Positions 11,887 to 25,400 are shown, counted from the first letter of the stretch. The stretch is DNA of 64,000 bases from Ambrosia x helenae (GCA_030844895.1 CM061231.1:138479023-138543022), one strand, 5' to 3'. The notes: generated from the sequence alone by a model not told the origin. Numbers and translations are program-made.

Positions 11887-13004
11887 CCATTACTGATGTG
11901 CAGGGAGCTTCTGCTTGCTTAGATAGCCTTTGGTATGTAGATAGTGGAGGCTCCAGGCACATGACAGGATGTAGAGCCCTTCTTCTGGACTTCTTAGCTC
12001 ATGGAGGAGGTGATATATCCTTTGGTAATGATTCAAAAAGGTAAGGTGTTGGGTTCAGGGACTGTTCAGGCTGGGAAACTCAAGTTTGAGAATGTCAATC
12101 TTATTGATAATCTTAAATTTAATCTTCTTAGTGTATCACAAATGAGTGAAAAAGGTTATGGCTCATTCTTCACTAAGAAAACTTGTAAGATTATTGGGCC
12201 AAAAGTGGTGAAAAAGATTGATACCATCATTGCTGAGAGCAAAACACAACTTGTTGCTCATAGTAGTGGTAATGTGTATGTAGTTGATATGTTGAAGGAC
12301 AATCCTATGGCAAATGTCTATCTGTTTTCTGCTGCCTCCACTAAAGAGACAGAATTGTGGCATAGGAGACTGGGTCACACCAACCTTCAAACTATCAACT
12401 CACTCTCCAAACAAAGCCTTGTAAGAGGTTTACCATCAAAAGAATTCAAATGTAATGAGCATTGTGTTTCCTGCCTAAAAGGAAAACAACATAAAAGCTC
12501 TTACAAATCTATTGATGAGTCCAAAACAAGTCAATGTCTTCAATTGTTGCACATGGACTTGTTTGGCCCAGTTAAAATCATGAGTCTAAGAAGAAAAAGA
12601 TTTTGTCACCAAAGTTGAAAAACAATATGACTTGCCAGTAAAAGTCTTTAGAAGTGACAACGGAACAGAGTTTAAAAATAAAAAGTTGGATGACTTCTGT
12701 GTGTCAAAAGGAATTGTGAGGCAGTACAGCATTCCAAGAACACCAGAATAAAATCGGGTGGTTGAGAGGAAAAATAGAACTCTCATTGAGGCTGCAAGAA
12801 CCATGCTAGCAGATTCTGGATCACCATTGTCCTTCTGGGCAGAAGCTGTAAACACTGCTTGTTATGTTCAAAACAGAGTTTTAATCAACCCAAGACATCA
12901 AAAGACTGCTTATGAAATTTTGTTCAAAATCAAACAACTAATCTCATTTTTCAAAATCTTTGGCTGCCCATGTTTCATTTTAAATCTTAAAGATTCCATT
13001 TCAC
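11887..13004 (+). pseudogene. pol: protease and integrase part of D pol, broken
   Basis: Following QGASAC (about 11902-11919), an aspartic-protease signature VDSGGSRHMTG is read at about 11937-11970. The GAG-pre-integrase zinc domain follows with WHRRLGH (near 12358) and CVSCLKGKQH (near 12466). The integrase core reads LLHMDLFGPV near 12550, then an internal deletion at about 12597 (the part that in copy G reads FYLVIVDDFS and onward), then RSDNGTEFKN and a VERKNRTLIEAARTML segment near 12760. It breaks off near 13004 in the FILNLKDS segment, where element E sequence begins. Confidence 0.82.
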
Positions 13005-13357
13005 ATGTTGCCTTATCCACATGTGAAGCAGAATACGTTTCAGCATCATGCTGCCGCTCACAGGTTCTTTGGATACAACAACAGATGGTGGACTATGGTT
13101 TGCAATTTCTTAAAACCCCTATTTACTGTGATAACGAAGCCGCAATTGCATTAACAAAAGACTTAGTAAATCACTCAAAAGCTAAACATATCCGGATCAA
13201 ATATCATTTTATCCATGATTGTTACGCTAAAGAGTTGATCGATATGGTCAAGATCCACACTGACTATCAACGTGCAGATCTTTTTACCAAAGCTTTTGAT
13301 AAATCAAGATTTGACTATCTTTTGAAAGCTAATGGTATAAAAGAAAAACAGGACTGA
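13005..13357 (+). pseudogene. pol: RNase H C-terminal half of element E
   Basis: It reads VALSTCEAEYVSAS, then CDNEAAIALTK, then HSKAKHIRIKYHFI and the conserved ADLFTKAFDKSRF tail, ending at TGA 13355-13357. It is closely similar to F pol at 39718-40015, and unlike F it keeps the last 20 or so residues past KAFD. It is joined in frame to D integrase in one continuous ORF (12758-13357), a chance chimera. Confidence 0.88.
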
Positions 13358-14640
13358 TCATCACCTCAGTTTATCACTTTTTAGTTTTAGTTTTTCTTGC
13401 TTTTCAGAAAATTACAAAAATCCAAAAATATGTTTTTAAATTTTTAGTTAGAATTTATTTTCAGAAAACCCAAAAACATTGAAAAATTCAAAAATCCATA
13501 AAAAATTAGAAAAACCCAAAATGATTTTCTGGAGAAAAAGGGGAAATGATAGTACATCAGTGGGGATCTGACACATTCTAAAGACATGTAATGCAATATA
13601 AGGCGTGTGTTTGAGCCTGTGTGATGTGCTGATAGGCTTCGTAGACCTAATACTGCGTGCCTGATACATACATATCAAACGAATTGTTGAGTGGATGAAC
13701 TCCTCATGGGCATATGGTCTTAGTACCGTAATTTCGTTTGATAGGGTATTTGTACAAAACTCGGAGGTTTCGGGTCGTTATGTTATTAGTTGTCTGGGGA
13801 TGGCCTCTCTGATCTTCTGCTGTAAGTCATTACAGACCTAGATCAGACAGGGTGTCTTTCTAAAAGAGCTTTAAAGCCAAATCCTAAAGTTACCGAATTG
13901 AGGAACTTTCCATGTATGACGATAATCAAAGATTATCTATTACATCGTATCCAATCACTGATGAAAATCATGATTGATATTAGCCCTCAACCTGGTAGAG
14001 TGCACATGTTACTTTGTTGCATTGATTTGCTGACCTGTATACCTCTGTGCCTCATACCTTGTAAGTTACAGATGACGAAAGCATAATCACGCGTTACAAT
14101 GAGGCTTTGTGCATTTACTTCTTGATACGGGGGTATGTCGTGTGCGTGGGAACCACAGACGATTGAGTTTATACTATAAATAATAGTATCAATCTAAAGC
14201 ATTGCACAACAGTCTGCATGTGAGTTTATGTGGATCACAATATCAGCAGTTGCCAGATCACACATTGTCTTTAATGATAATAAATCAAAAGATCAACGGT
14301 GTGATCAGATTTCTCAATAACTGATATGATCCCTTTACCGGAAATCACAAAACATTTAATGCTTTATCTTTACATTTCTCGTCAAAAATACAAAACTCAA
14401 AAAGATTTTAGGTGTGTTTTAACAAAAAGTTTAGAAAATCCAAAAAGATTTTACATTTCTATCTTATTTTTGATAGCTGATGGTGGTTGATGATGATTTT
14501 CTAAAACTTGATGGACCATTTGAGTTTTGTCATCTTTTAATGGGAAATAATGAATGTCGGATGCTTAAAAAAATGAAAAATATTTTGAACGGGACTCGTT
14601 TTTGAGATTTGGTAAAATTTTCAAAATTCCATTTTTCATT
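13358..14640 (+). other. Element E conserved non-coding block after pol
   Basis: There is no credible ORF. The block from about 13540 to 14330 is very similar to F 40390-41200, far closer than the E and F third-ORF proteins are to each other, and part of it also matches B in reverse complement. The centre (about 13700-13915) contains ACCGTAATTTCGTTTGA and CAAATCCTAAAGTTACCG, unchanged in F. Confidence 0.7.
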
Positions 14641-14699
14641 CGCCCCTTCGTTGGGTCGAAGGTGGAATTTGATCTGTTCATTCGTACCTTTTAAACGGT

Positions 14700-14832
14700 C
14701 GAATGTGAGAGTTCATGTGATAGTTTCACATTCGAACCCTTTTTCCTACATTCGAACCTTTCAGTAGGGTCGAAGGTGGAAAAAGTTTCACATTCGACCT
14801 AGTCAAACGGTCGAATGTGGAGTCTATATAAA
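14700..14832 (+). promoter_or_regulatory. Element E internal promoter for the third ORF
   Basis: Two inverted repeats lie in tandem: 14747-14778 (32 bp, arms TACATTCG and CGAAGGTG) and 14789-14819 (31 bp, arms CACATTCG and CGAATGTG). A TATA box TATATAAA follows at 14825, five bases after the second repeat. The LTRs of E and F have the same arrangement. A transcript would start about 30 bp downstream and run towards the third ORF. Confidence 0.65.
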
Positions 14833-14969
14833 TCATTTCTGCACATTCGACCTCATTTCAAATTTTTTCAAAATCTCTGAGATAAAGTGATCTTGTTGCC
14901 CGTGTTTTTTGTAAATCATATCATCGTATTAGTCTTGATTCACTGATTATTTTCCCATATCATTTGCAG

Positions 14970-15575
14970 GTTAACATCATGTATTGAGTTCATAATCATT
15001 ACTTTTCTAACCGTGCCCTAACTGCCATAAAACTTTGATTTAAACATGTTAATTGTTAAAGTTTTTGCTCAGAATTCATTGCTTATGTGTTTTACGGGGA
15101 GAAGGAACAAAAACTTAGGGTTAAACATAATTTGATTGATCAATTGATGTATAAAACAGTTTGAACCCTAGTTTTTAGTACAAAACACATAATCAATGGT
15201 TGATAACTAAAATTGATGCTTGAAAATGCTTAATTGGTAGTGTTAGAATGTTTCTAAATCAAAATGGCATGTTAGATCGAACCAAATCAGATTTTGATAA
15301 TCAAGGAGATGAACAGTCTCCTTCGCCCATTTTCAAACGGTCGAATGTGACTGTTTGGGCGAAGGTGAATGTTTAAACGGTCGAACCTGGAACAAATGGT
15401 CGAATGTATAATTTTTCAAAATGTTTTTCACATTCGAACCTTTATAATTCCACATTCGAACCCTTGTTTTCACATTCGAACCAACGATTGGTCGAATGTA
15501 GAATTTGAAAACCAAAATTTTCAAGTTTTGTTTATTTTGTCCATTTTTAACATGTTTGTTTGATTTGTTTTGCAG
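14970..15575 (+). other. Candidate intron in the E third-ORF leader
   Basis: A donor-like CAG|GTTAAC at 14970 and an acceptor TTTGTTTTGCAG ending at 15575 bracket 606 bp. The ATG of the third ORF is at 15583, eight bases after the acceptor. F has a donor and acceptor in equivalent positions. The distance from the TATA box to the donor is almost identical (about 144 bp in E, 143 bp in F). The interval carries further TTCGAACC/GGTCGAA motifs at 15318-15500. Confidence 0.5.
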
Positions 15576-15582
15576 TCTAACT

Positions 15583-18500
15583 ATGTCTGAACAAGGAAGT
15601 GCTTCAGGGAAAGCAATCGAGAAGGAATAGATTGATGATTTGCCATTCGAACCGGTACACAATTGCTGTGCGTACTTAGGCGACTTAAAGAAGCATACTG
15701 AATTTGCTGGGATCATAGAGTTTTTGAAGAGGAGTCGTGTTATTGACGCTATTGCTACTCCAGCTATTATATACAGAGATCACCAAAGAGAGTTTTGGAC
15801 AAATGCCAAGATGGACTTTTTGGAAGGAGAATCGGCGATTGTTAGTAAGATTCAGGGAGAGTTGGTGATTATCTCTGAAAATGATATCAGAGAGGCGTTG
15901 AAGCTGGAAGATGTAAAGACAGATCCCAGAGAATTGTCTTGAACTGAGCAAAGGAAATGCTTCCTTCGGATGCAGTATAATGGACCAATCACTAACGGTT
16001 CATTACACAAAGGGAAGTTATGTCCTCAGTTTAAATATCTTGCTCATGTCATGATACATGTGTTCGGATCAGCAAGTGGTGGGTATGATTTGATGAGAAA
16101 GAGCATCAGTTCTTTGATGGTGGCTCTTATATTGAACAAACCGTTCAATGTATCAGGTATGTTGTTGGAACACATGCTAGAACCACTCAAAGGGTTGAAG
16201 AGCAAGAAGTTTCTATTGTACCCGAGATTTCTTCAGATGATCTTTGATTTGAAGTATAAGAACTTGAAGAGAGATCCTAAACAGATTGTAGTTCAGGATC
16301 ACATGAGTTTGAACACACTTGTTAGGATGAAAGGTTATAAGGGTGTGGCGATGAATGAAAGACCACCTATGAAGAATCTTTTTGGTCATCTGATCAAGGA
16401 AGATTATGAAGATCCAGGTACTGATAAGGTTAGACATGATAACAGTAAATCAGATGAAGACAATCCATTATTTACAGTAGATCCTGATGCTAAGAGAAAG
16501 CGTCAAGTCATAAATGTTGGTGCAAATACTGGAAAGGGGAAATGGAAACAAGATGATGCTGAACCTGTTCAAAAGAAGGTGTCGAGAAGGAAAAAGAGTG
16601 TTGCAAAGAAAGGTTTACACTTAGTGGATGAAGTGTCGGTTGACTCAGAAGAGACACAAGAGGATGAACGATGGGATTCGGATAGCGAGAGTGTTAAGAG
16701 CACCACGCCCAAGGCCACTGTGGCTAGTGAGTCTGTAAGTCTAAATAAGTCTTTGGAGGAGAAAAGGACAAAAAGTCATGTTGCGATGGATGAAACTGAT
16801 GAAGGATTAGGATTGGGATCCGAAGATTTTGTGGGATCGCCAAAGTCAGGTGAAAAACAGAAGAAACCACAGTACAAGAAGAAAGAGAAGGTACTGAAGC
16901 CAATGGAGAAAAGGGCTAGAGACATTAAGATATTGGTTGGTGGAAAGAAACTGCCACTAGCATCTAGTTCTAAATCACCGATCACATCCCCAGCAGCTAA
17001 GAAGCAAAAGACAACAACTGCTGCTGAACCGACTGAGTTACCAACTGATGAGTTCAACGATGCACTAGACATGGGTGTTAAAGAAATTGAAGAAAGGAAA
17101 GTTTTCCGCTGCTGAAGTTTCAACACCACCAAAGGTTACAGTAGATAGTGATGTTATGACTGTTGTGAACCAGAAGCTTGCTGACATGATGAAAATTATT
17201 GAAACAATGATAAGAAGATGTTAGATGTTGTTGAAACATCTCATGAGAATCAAGAAGCTCTTGAAGCCAAGATAAAACAACTTCAGAAAGAAAACAAGAA
17301 GTTGTTGAAGCACGGACAGAGAAACACCAGGAGATACATTGCTATCAAAGAGGAGAATAAGAAGCTGAAAGAGAGTAACAAGAGTATGGATAATTTGTTA
17401 AAGACTTGTACTCTAGAGCTCCTCAATTGCAAGCTGGTGAAGAGGATAAAGAGCGTGAAGAAGAACAAGTAGACTTTGAACCATCTGATGAGGAAGAAGA
17501 GGATGAGGAGTTGGATGATGATGCTGGTAAAGCTCCTAAGAAGAAGAAGAAAGATGATGGTGACGATGATGGTTCAAATGATGATTCAGGAGAAGGTAAC
17601 AGCTCTGCAAGTTTTGACAGTGATGATGATGATGATGACACTGACAAGTATAAGTGCGAGAAGAGAGGATCTGGAAAAGGTGCAGGAGAATCCAGCTCAA
17701 AGGCTCCTGGTGGTACTGTGGACGATGATAGTATCTTTTGGAATGAGAAGATAAGATCCTTATCTGATAAGGATAAGAATATGTATCGCCAGATGTTGAC
17801 AGACAGAGTCTGGACTATAGAAATGACTGGCAGATTCCCTGAGATATTTGAGTCCAATGATATGAGATTTGAATTGGAATACAACGATCCTGATTTAGAA
17901 GATGGAGAAGTTTCCGCGGCTATGTCTAAAGAGATTATAGAAGGACTAGCGAAACAAGTTGGAAAGACTCTGGAGGAGTTGATGATTGATAATCAGATTC
18001 CAAATTTACCTGAGATAGAGGCAAGTAATCACTCCGATGATAGAGACGTGCCAGTGTTTGAAGAAGTAGAGATCGAGGATATCACAAGTGAGGAATATCC
18101 AGAATACTTCAAGAAGAATAAAGATTCTGGATTTCCTGGATTCACTGATGAGTTGTTGAAAGAGGCTGAGAAACTTGCTCATGAAAAGAGTAAGAAATTT
18201 GTTGAAGAAGTGTTTCCTGATTGTGACAAGCCGAACATTGAACAGCCTGATACTTTGAAAGAGCTGTTGAGAAAGCTGAAGGAGAAAGAAGCTAATCGTC
18301 CAAAGACAGAGATTCAGGGCAACTTCTACAAGTTCCATAACGAGTTGTTTAAAGGGAAAGCTTTGGGATGGAAGTTTGTGAAACAGTTGAAGTGTGTAGC
18401 TGTTAAGTGGGAAAAAGGAATACTGTACTTTGACAGATTCCATGATTTGAAGACACTTCCATACTGGGCGATTCGTGATATATGTAGACATGAGATGACA

Positions 18501-19133
18501 GGTTCTGTGAACGATCATGTTACTTACTTTGCAGATCGTATGTCAAGAGAAAGCAGAACTAGGTGGAACTTGTTTACTCCTCAGTATCCTAAACGGATTG
18601 TTCATAAGAAGGAGATTGATGAGATAACTAGAATGCCTAAGGTGACGTTAAAGTACAAACCACCTAAAGTGTTGAAACATATTCCGTTGATGCAGATCCC
18701 TCAACACTTTTCTAAAGACTTCATATGGTGGTATTACGACTGGAAGACTGTAGAGGCTGTTATCGTGTTGAAGGATGGTGTAAAAGACTTCAAGAAGATT
18801 CACATCTTTGATCCTACGTGGTTGATTAACTGTTCGTATGAGGATATTATAATGCTTTATTATAATCCGATTTATTGCGAAGCTAAGGATAGTGAGCAAG
18901 CAAGCAAATACCAACGTGTGGTATTCTTATGCTTTGCATGGGATGTGAATGCTGGATGTGATTTTGATAAGAAATTGGGAAAGTTTGTGAAGGTTCAAGA
19001 AGTTCCGGAAGTTAAAAAGAAGAAGCCGAAACAAACTTTTGAACCTGTAATGACCAAGGAACAGAAGACTTTACTACATATCAAGTTCATGAACAAGATG
19101 ATGGACCAAGAGCGTAAGCAATCCAAGCAATAG
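15583..19133 (+). pseudogene. Third ORF of element E, broken
   Basis: The ATG at 15583 is followed by a premature TAG at 15628, a TGA replacing a Trp codon at 15940, and frameshifts between 17100 and 17470. Pieces at 15640-15942, 15970-17115, 17218-17472 and 17406-19133 align in order with the F third ORF. The N-terminal module contains HNCCAYLGD and GIIEFLKRSR. Lysine/serine-rich and coiled-coil segments follow, then a very acidic stretch (about 17470-17650), then a conserved C-terminal domain containing FYKFHNELFKGKALGW and DFIWWYYDW. It ends at 19133, 13 bases before the LTR. No membrane segment is seen. The function is unknown. Confidence 0.8.
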
Positions 19134-19146
19134 TCGAGGGGGAGTT

Positions 19147-19685
19147 TGTAGATGCATAATATGCGACTAATGCTTTGGATTGCGAATAATACAATTTTTG
19201 TTCTTAAGTCGAATGGTCGAAGGTGATAATTGAAGGTCGAAGGTGGTTTCTAACTGGTCGAAGGTGGATATAGCTGGTCGAAGGAGCACAGGGAGGTCGA
19301 ATGTAGAAATAGGTTTTAATGTATAACTTGGTTCGACCATTTTGATTGGTCGAACCTGCACATTCGACCAACACAAATGGGCGAACGTGCAGGCCTATAT
19401 AAGGTCAAGTTGATTTTTGCAATGTAACTTTTGACATTTTGTTTTCCCTCTCTGTGTGTGTCCTCCCCAGGTTTTTCTTGTTAAGTCTAAATTGTGATTA
19501 AATCATTATAAACATGATTTTGTAAAGTTTATCAAGTATGTTTATGAATGAAAAGCAATGTTAATGATGATCTGTGTGTTTTGTTGATATTATTATCATT
19601 TTGTAACTGATTCAGGGATTCTGCACCTGAATTGGTAGACTTGTTTGATCAAACCAATAGTTTTTGACAAATCGATACTCATACA
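19147..19685 (+). repeat. Element E 3' LTR (539 bp)
   Basis: It starts TGTAGATGC and ends CTCATACA, with partial similarity to the F LTR (shared GCACCTG and the 3' end). A 31-bp inverted repeat at 19359-19389 (arms CACATTCG and CGAACGTG) precedes TATATAAG at 19396 by six bases. The polypurine tract abuts it on the left. Confidence 0.85.
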
Positions 19686-21899
19686 GGATATTTTCTAGGA
19701 TATTCTTCTACTGCCAAGGCCTACAAAGTGTTTAACACAAGGACCATGACAATAGAAGAAACTCTGAATGTAAAGTTCAATAAACTTTCATCCTTAAAAA
19801 TCCCAGCAAATCCTGCTGAATTGTTTGATTTAGAAAAATTCAAATTTGAAGATATTACTATCAAAACTAACAGTGCAGGTATTCCAAAATCTCCACAACA
19901 AGACTACAGAACAGATGTTATGATTCCAAGTCACTATAAAATCTATTCTGTATCAGGGGAAACAACTGTTCAAAACACCTGTCAAAACTCTGCCACAGCT
20001 GAGTCAGCCACTGTTGGCCAGTCTTACCCTCAAACCACTGCTTCACCAACCTCATCCACTGCTCAATCATCTGTTGACAAAAGTCCAACATATGTTGACA
20101 AAAGTCAGTCCAATTTCACACCACTTGGACCCATTCCCCCACCTCCATTTCAAACATCTGTTGGTACTATAGAAGTGCAAACAGATGTTACATCAACAGA
20201 GTCACCAAACCTCTGTCCTTCACCTCAAAATGCCATCATACCATATCAGGGAGATTTAATCTACCTAAGAGCTCATCCACCAGACCAAATCACTGGCAAC
20301 ATCAGAGAGGGTGTGCTTACAAGAAGCCAATCCTCAAACATCTGTCTTTTTGCAGGCTTTCTATCTCTCACACAACCTATCAAGTACTAAGAGGCACTAA
20401 AAGAAAACAGTTGGGTAGAAGCCATGCAGGAAGAGCTCCTTCAGTTTAAAAGACAACAAGTATGGGAACCTGTACCATTGCCAAAGGATGTTTGTCCAAT
20501 TGGCACAAAGTGGGTCTTCAAAAACAAAACTGATGAAAGGGGTATAGTTGTCAAGAATAAAGCCAGGCTTGTGGTTCAAGGCTTCAGACAAGAAGAGGGG
20601 ATAGACTATGATGAAACCTTTGCTCCTGTAGCTAGGCTAGAAGCTATCAGACTCTTCCTAGCCTTTGCTGTCAACCACAACATCAAGGTGTTTCAGATGG
20701 ACATTAAATGTGCATTCCTATATGACAAAATTCAGGTGGAGGTCTATGTATGTCAACCACCTGGTTTTGATGACACATTCCATCCTGATTATGTATACAA
20801 GCTCAACAAAGCTTTGTATGGACTCAAACAAGCACCTAGGGCCTGGTATGAAACTCTTTCCACCTTTCTCTTATCCATTGGTTTCACAAGAGGTAAAATT
20901 GATAAAACTTTATTTCTAAAATGGAGAGGGAAAGATTTAATGATTGTTCAAATATATGTGGATGACATCATTTTTGGGTCCACATGTAACAAAATGTGTG
21001 AAGAGTTTAGGGAACTCAGGACAGCAGAGTTTGAAATGAGTGTTATGGGTGAACTTCAGTGCTTCCTTGGTCTCCAAGTGAAGCAGCTGCAAAATGGCAC
21101 ATTCATTCATCAAAACAAATATGTGAAAAAATTTGTTAACCAGATTTGAGATGAATGATTATAAGCCATGTAGTACACCCATGAGCACAACCAAGCTACT
21201 CACTATTGATGACAAGGATGAACTGGTGGACCAAACACATTACAGATGCATGATTGGGTCTTTATTATACTTAACAGCAGGTAGGCCAGACATTATGTTT
21301 GCCACTTGTGTTTGTGCAAGATCCCAAGCTTCACCTAGAAAGTCAAACCTTATTGCTGTGAAAAGGATATTCAGATACCTAAAAGGTGCTCCCACACTTG
21401 GTATCTTGTATCCTGCTAATGGAAACATTGAGCTTTCAGGTTATTCAGATAGTGATTTTGCTGGATGCCACACCACAAGGAAGTCTACATAATGAGGGTG
21501 TCAGTTTCTAGGGAATGCCTTAGTCTCATGGCAAAGCAAAAAGCAAGCAGCTATTTCAACTTCAACTGCAGAGGCTGAATACATTGTTGCTGCAAGCTGT
21601 ACAGCCCAATTCATGTGGCTTCAAAATCAAATGCTGGATTTTGCTATAACTGCACTAAGGACTCCACTCATGCAAGACAGTCAAGTTGCTGAAATATCAT
21701 CAAAAATCCAGTCTCTCATTCAACCACAAAGCACATTGACATCGGACATCACTTTGTCAGAGATAGCTATGAAAAAGGTTTGATTTCTCTGCACCATGTT
21801 CCAACAGAGGATCAGTTGGCAGATGTGTTGACAAAAGCTTTAGACACATCTACCTTTGAAAATCTGATTTCTAGGATTGGTATGCTAAACATGGACTAA
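19686..21899 (+). pseudogene. pol: reverse transcriptase and RNase H part of D pol, broken
   Basis: It resumes with GYFLGYSSTAKAYKVFN, a linker ORF (19728-20390), a TAA at 20388, then the RT domain (20424-21149) with MQEELLQF at its start, KARLVVQGF, the catalytic YVDDIIFGST near 20956 and FFLGLQV-type motifs. A frameshift near 21140 leads to a frame (21133-21492) with GSLLYLTAGRPDIMF. RNase H follows 21490 with an early stop and at least one frameshift or deletion near 21690; AEAEYIVAAS is still readable. The last residues run to TAA at 21897. Copia RT copies element RNA into DNA, but this copy cannot do so. Confidence 0.85.
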
Positions 21900-22134
21900 A
21901 CAACAAAAATGTTTTAAATAAAAATATTAAAATGTTTCAGAAAATCAAAATTTCATCCTTAAAAACAACATTTTGGTTGAAAAATCTGCAAAAGATAAAA
22001 CAACCACTGTTTCATTCATTCTAACCACTGTTAGTTGAAAAATCTGTTTCAAAAATCTGATCAGATAAAACAACCACTGTTTGGTTGAAAAATCTGTTTT
22101 CAAACGTGTGATCAGATAAAACAATTGTTTCCAT

Positions 22135-22170
<36 letters not shown>
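22135..22170. repeat. (TA)n/(CA)n microsatellite
   Basis: An uninterrupted TA run is followed by CACACACA, in the D spacer between RNase H and the third ORF. Confidence 0.9.
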
Positions 22171-22333
22171 TTTATAAAAAATATATATAAACCAAGTGTT
22201 GTTAGCATCAGCACTTTGGTAGAACAACAACTGTTTGCATCAGTCCTTTGGCAACAGCTGTATGCCACCAGATGTTTGCCACGTCTGCTCTCAAAAGCAG
22301 AGTTTTGGCCACATCAGCGATTTCACCAGAGAC

Positions 22334-22342
22334 TATAAAAAA
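22334..22342 (+). promoter_or_regulatory. Candidate TATA box of the D third ORF
   Basis: TATAAAAAA lies 120 bp before the ATG at 22462. The 300 bp before it repeat CAACCACTGTTT, AACAACTG-like and CAACAGCTG-like words, resembling the CAACTG words of the D LTR. D would thus have an internal promoter at the place where E and F have one. Confidence 0.4.
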
Positions 22343-22461
22343 CCCGTTTTACCACAACAGTTGTTACACTGTCTCATTGTATTCAAAATACTGAAACCGC
22401 CTTTTTTAACCTCAAACCCTCACTCTAATTCCTCCCATTCTCACACTCAAAATCCATTACA

Positions 22462-25400
22462 ATGGATCTTCAGGATAAAGCCACCCACAATTACCTTCCC
22501 TATCTGGTCAAAACAGATGAAAACGTTCTGTTCCATACCACAATCGACATCATTCTCAATTCCAAATACCTGACAATACTAACCGCTGATGCTCCCATTT
22601 ACATCGATACTCTGCAAGAATTTTGGTTAAATGCTGAGGTTCTTTTACACGACAAAAAGCCCACAACCATGATCTCAAAAATTGGAGAGACAAATATCGC
22701 CATTACCCCCCAACTGATATCCACAACCTTCTTATTGAATGACCTATCAGGTAACGACTCTTTCCCTAAGGCTGAACTTCACACTGAGTTTCAAGAAAGG
22801 GGTTATGATTCACAAATGACTGGGTCAACTCTTTTCAAAAAGTTTTTCCCACTAGTCATGAAATTTTTCTTTCATACACTCCTTCTCTATGTCTCTTCTA
22901 AATCCACTTCCTTCAATGAAATCCCATTGAGAATTCAGTGCTTGGGATATGCTATGTTGTCAGAATCTGACTTCAATCTATACCAAGGCCTGTTCTTGGA
23001 TTTAGTATCAAATGTGAAGGCAATAAAGTCTGGGTCTAATAATGCTTCTCTGATATACCCAAGAATTTTAAGTGTAATCCTTCAAAAGGTTTTGCCTGAA
23101 AAAGATTTTAAAAAGGGTAAATCATTTCAAAAGAAGAGTCTAAGTGATGAAACTTTTACTAGAATGTTGGGTTCAAACACCTAAGAAAAAGTGTCAAAAG
23201 CTAAAGTTTCAAAAACACAAACAAAGAGGTCTAAGACAACAACTGTTGCCTAAACCTCTGTTGTTGAGCCCACTGCTCTTGGTGATCATGGCACTACATC
23301 CAGTGCTATGAAACCCACACCAGCCACCTCCAAAAGAAAATGTCCATCTACAAAAACCACCACAAAACCCAAAAAGGGGCCTCTGGAAGATGAGATACCA
23401 GAGGAAAACCCTGTTGCACCACAAAATCAACAAGAAACCACTGTTGTTACTTCCTCACAACAGATGGATATATCTCAACCTGAACAAACTCCTCATGAAT
23501 CCTCACAAAAAAGATCTTGTTGTAAGCCAAAGGGAAACACATCATGAGGCATATGAGTCACTTAACCATATGATCATAAGCCCTTCTCCCAGGGCTGCTT
23601 CTCTTTTTACCCCTCCACCTTCACCATCACATGTCCTTCCAACAATGCAACCATTGTTCGTAGCTATTGATAAAACTCAGGACATTCCCAGTTCCTCTCC
23701 TTCACCCATCAATGAGAGTACACACCAACAAGTGACTGGGACTGAGGAAAATCAATCAGCTATCCCACGAACAGAGGAGGTTACACCCCTGGAGTTAAAT
23801 GAAACTCTATGTGAGTTTTCAAGTGAAGCAGCTACTACTGATGTAGAGACAATTGTCTCACAACAGGACAGTGGTTACATAGCTAAGACTTCCTTGAAGG
23901 CAACAACTGATGAGGCCACTATAGTGTCCCCAAAATCAGTTGGAAATCCCCAGAACCAAGACAAAGGGGCATCTGGTTCTCATTCCATGTACTCACCTCC
24001 TAGGACTGAACCAGATACAACTACCACTGGTAGGAATCCAGATGATCCTATTAATTTAGGTGATAGGTTAAAATACCAAGAATTGACGACTAGAGTCCAC
24101 TCCAATGAAACCTTTATTGCTGATATTAAATCAGATCTAAAGACAATTATGGGATCCTTGGCTGCTCTATCCAAAAGTCAACCATCAAAAGAAGAAATTG
24201 CTAGTGAGCTACGGAAATCACTTTCCCCCATCATCATAGCTCATAGAAAACTAGCAGATCAAACACATGAAACCTACATGGCTCAGATCAGAAATATGGT
24301 AGATGCTAGGTACACATATACCCAAGCAGATATTAAAGCCATCAAAGACCATTTGCTGAAGACCACTGGCTCTGTCCCTACAACCACCAGGAGAGATGAA
24401 AATGATGATGAGTTTACAGCTGATGATGCAAAAAAGGGGGAAAGTGGCAGAGATAGACTACCAAAGCTAAAGCCATTTGGAACAAAACCAGGGTCTGAAC
24501 CAGCACAACAATCCAATTCCAATGTTCAATCCACTGCAGATGCTGAAGCAGTCAATGCAGGCAAAGCAAAAGAAATTGATCAAACTGCTAATGTCAATGC
24601 TGAAAAGGCTGCTGAAGAGAAGCAAAAGAGGATTGACACAATGGAATGCAAAGCAGAGGCTCTAGTGCAAAGAAAGAAAGAAAGAGCAACAACAGGAAGT
24701 TGAGGATATTGGTTCCTCTAAAAGGAATAAAATGCCTGCAAAACACATCAGACAGCCACCATCCAAAAATGCTGCTAAAACTGCTGCTGCTAAAACAACT
24801 GCTACCAGAACCACTGCTGCCACCAAAACCACTAATACCACCAAAACAACTGAACCTACCACCAAACAAACAACTGAACACACTACCACAACTACCAATA
24901 CACCACCTACAACCACTTCACCACCTAAATCCCAAACATCTGCTGGTCCTACACAAGTGCCAATAGATGTTAACACAACCACTACTGCAACACCACCATC
25001 ACTACTCATCTTGTACAAAAGGAAGAGAAAATCAACTTTTATAGTACAAGATGAAAACATACAAACATCACCACCTCCTACTTCAACCACCAAACCTACA
25101 CCTATATCAGCCATCCCACTTTCATCATACTCACCACACACTTCTCAATTCACATCTCACAGACCACCACCATCCATCACACCATTGGTTGTTCAGTATC
25201 CTCTTGAGCTTGGTCTACTCAAGGGGGAAATGCAATCCTTCTACAATACTAAACATCCATCACACAGATCTTTCCCATCTCTTCCAAATTTTCCTGCTCC
25301 TCAAAACATAGATCAATATCTTAAACTAAAGAGTGAGCAGGCTAATTTAATCATCAAGGAGAGATGTAAAGGGAAAGATGACAGGACTGCTCAGGGCATC

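Larger units (their letters stand above)
13005..19685 (+). mobile_element. Element E: 5'-truncated SIRE-type Copia element inside D
   Basis: E runs from the middle of an RNase H domain through a post-pol block, internal promoter, third ORF, polypurine tract (CGAGGGGGAG, 19135-19144) and 3' LTR (19147-19685). It lacks its 5' LTR, gag, protease, integrase and reverse transcriptase. Order and sequence parallel F at 39700-46652 throughout. D resumes directly after the LTR at 19686 with the integrase/RT linker GYFLGYSS. One deletion that removed the E 5' part and about ten D codons explains both gaps. Confidence 0.85.

Noticed and set aside
24594..25141. Minus-strand Gly/Val/Ser-rich ORFs
   Set aside because: They are antisense to the Thr/Pro-rich low-complexity part of the D third ORF.
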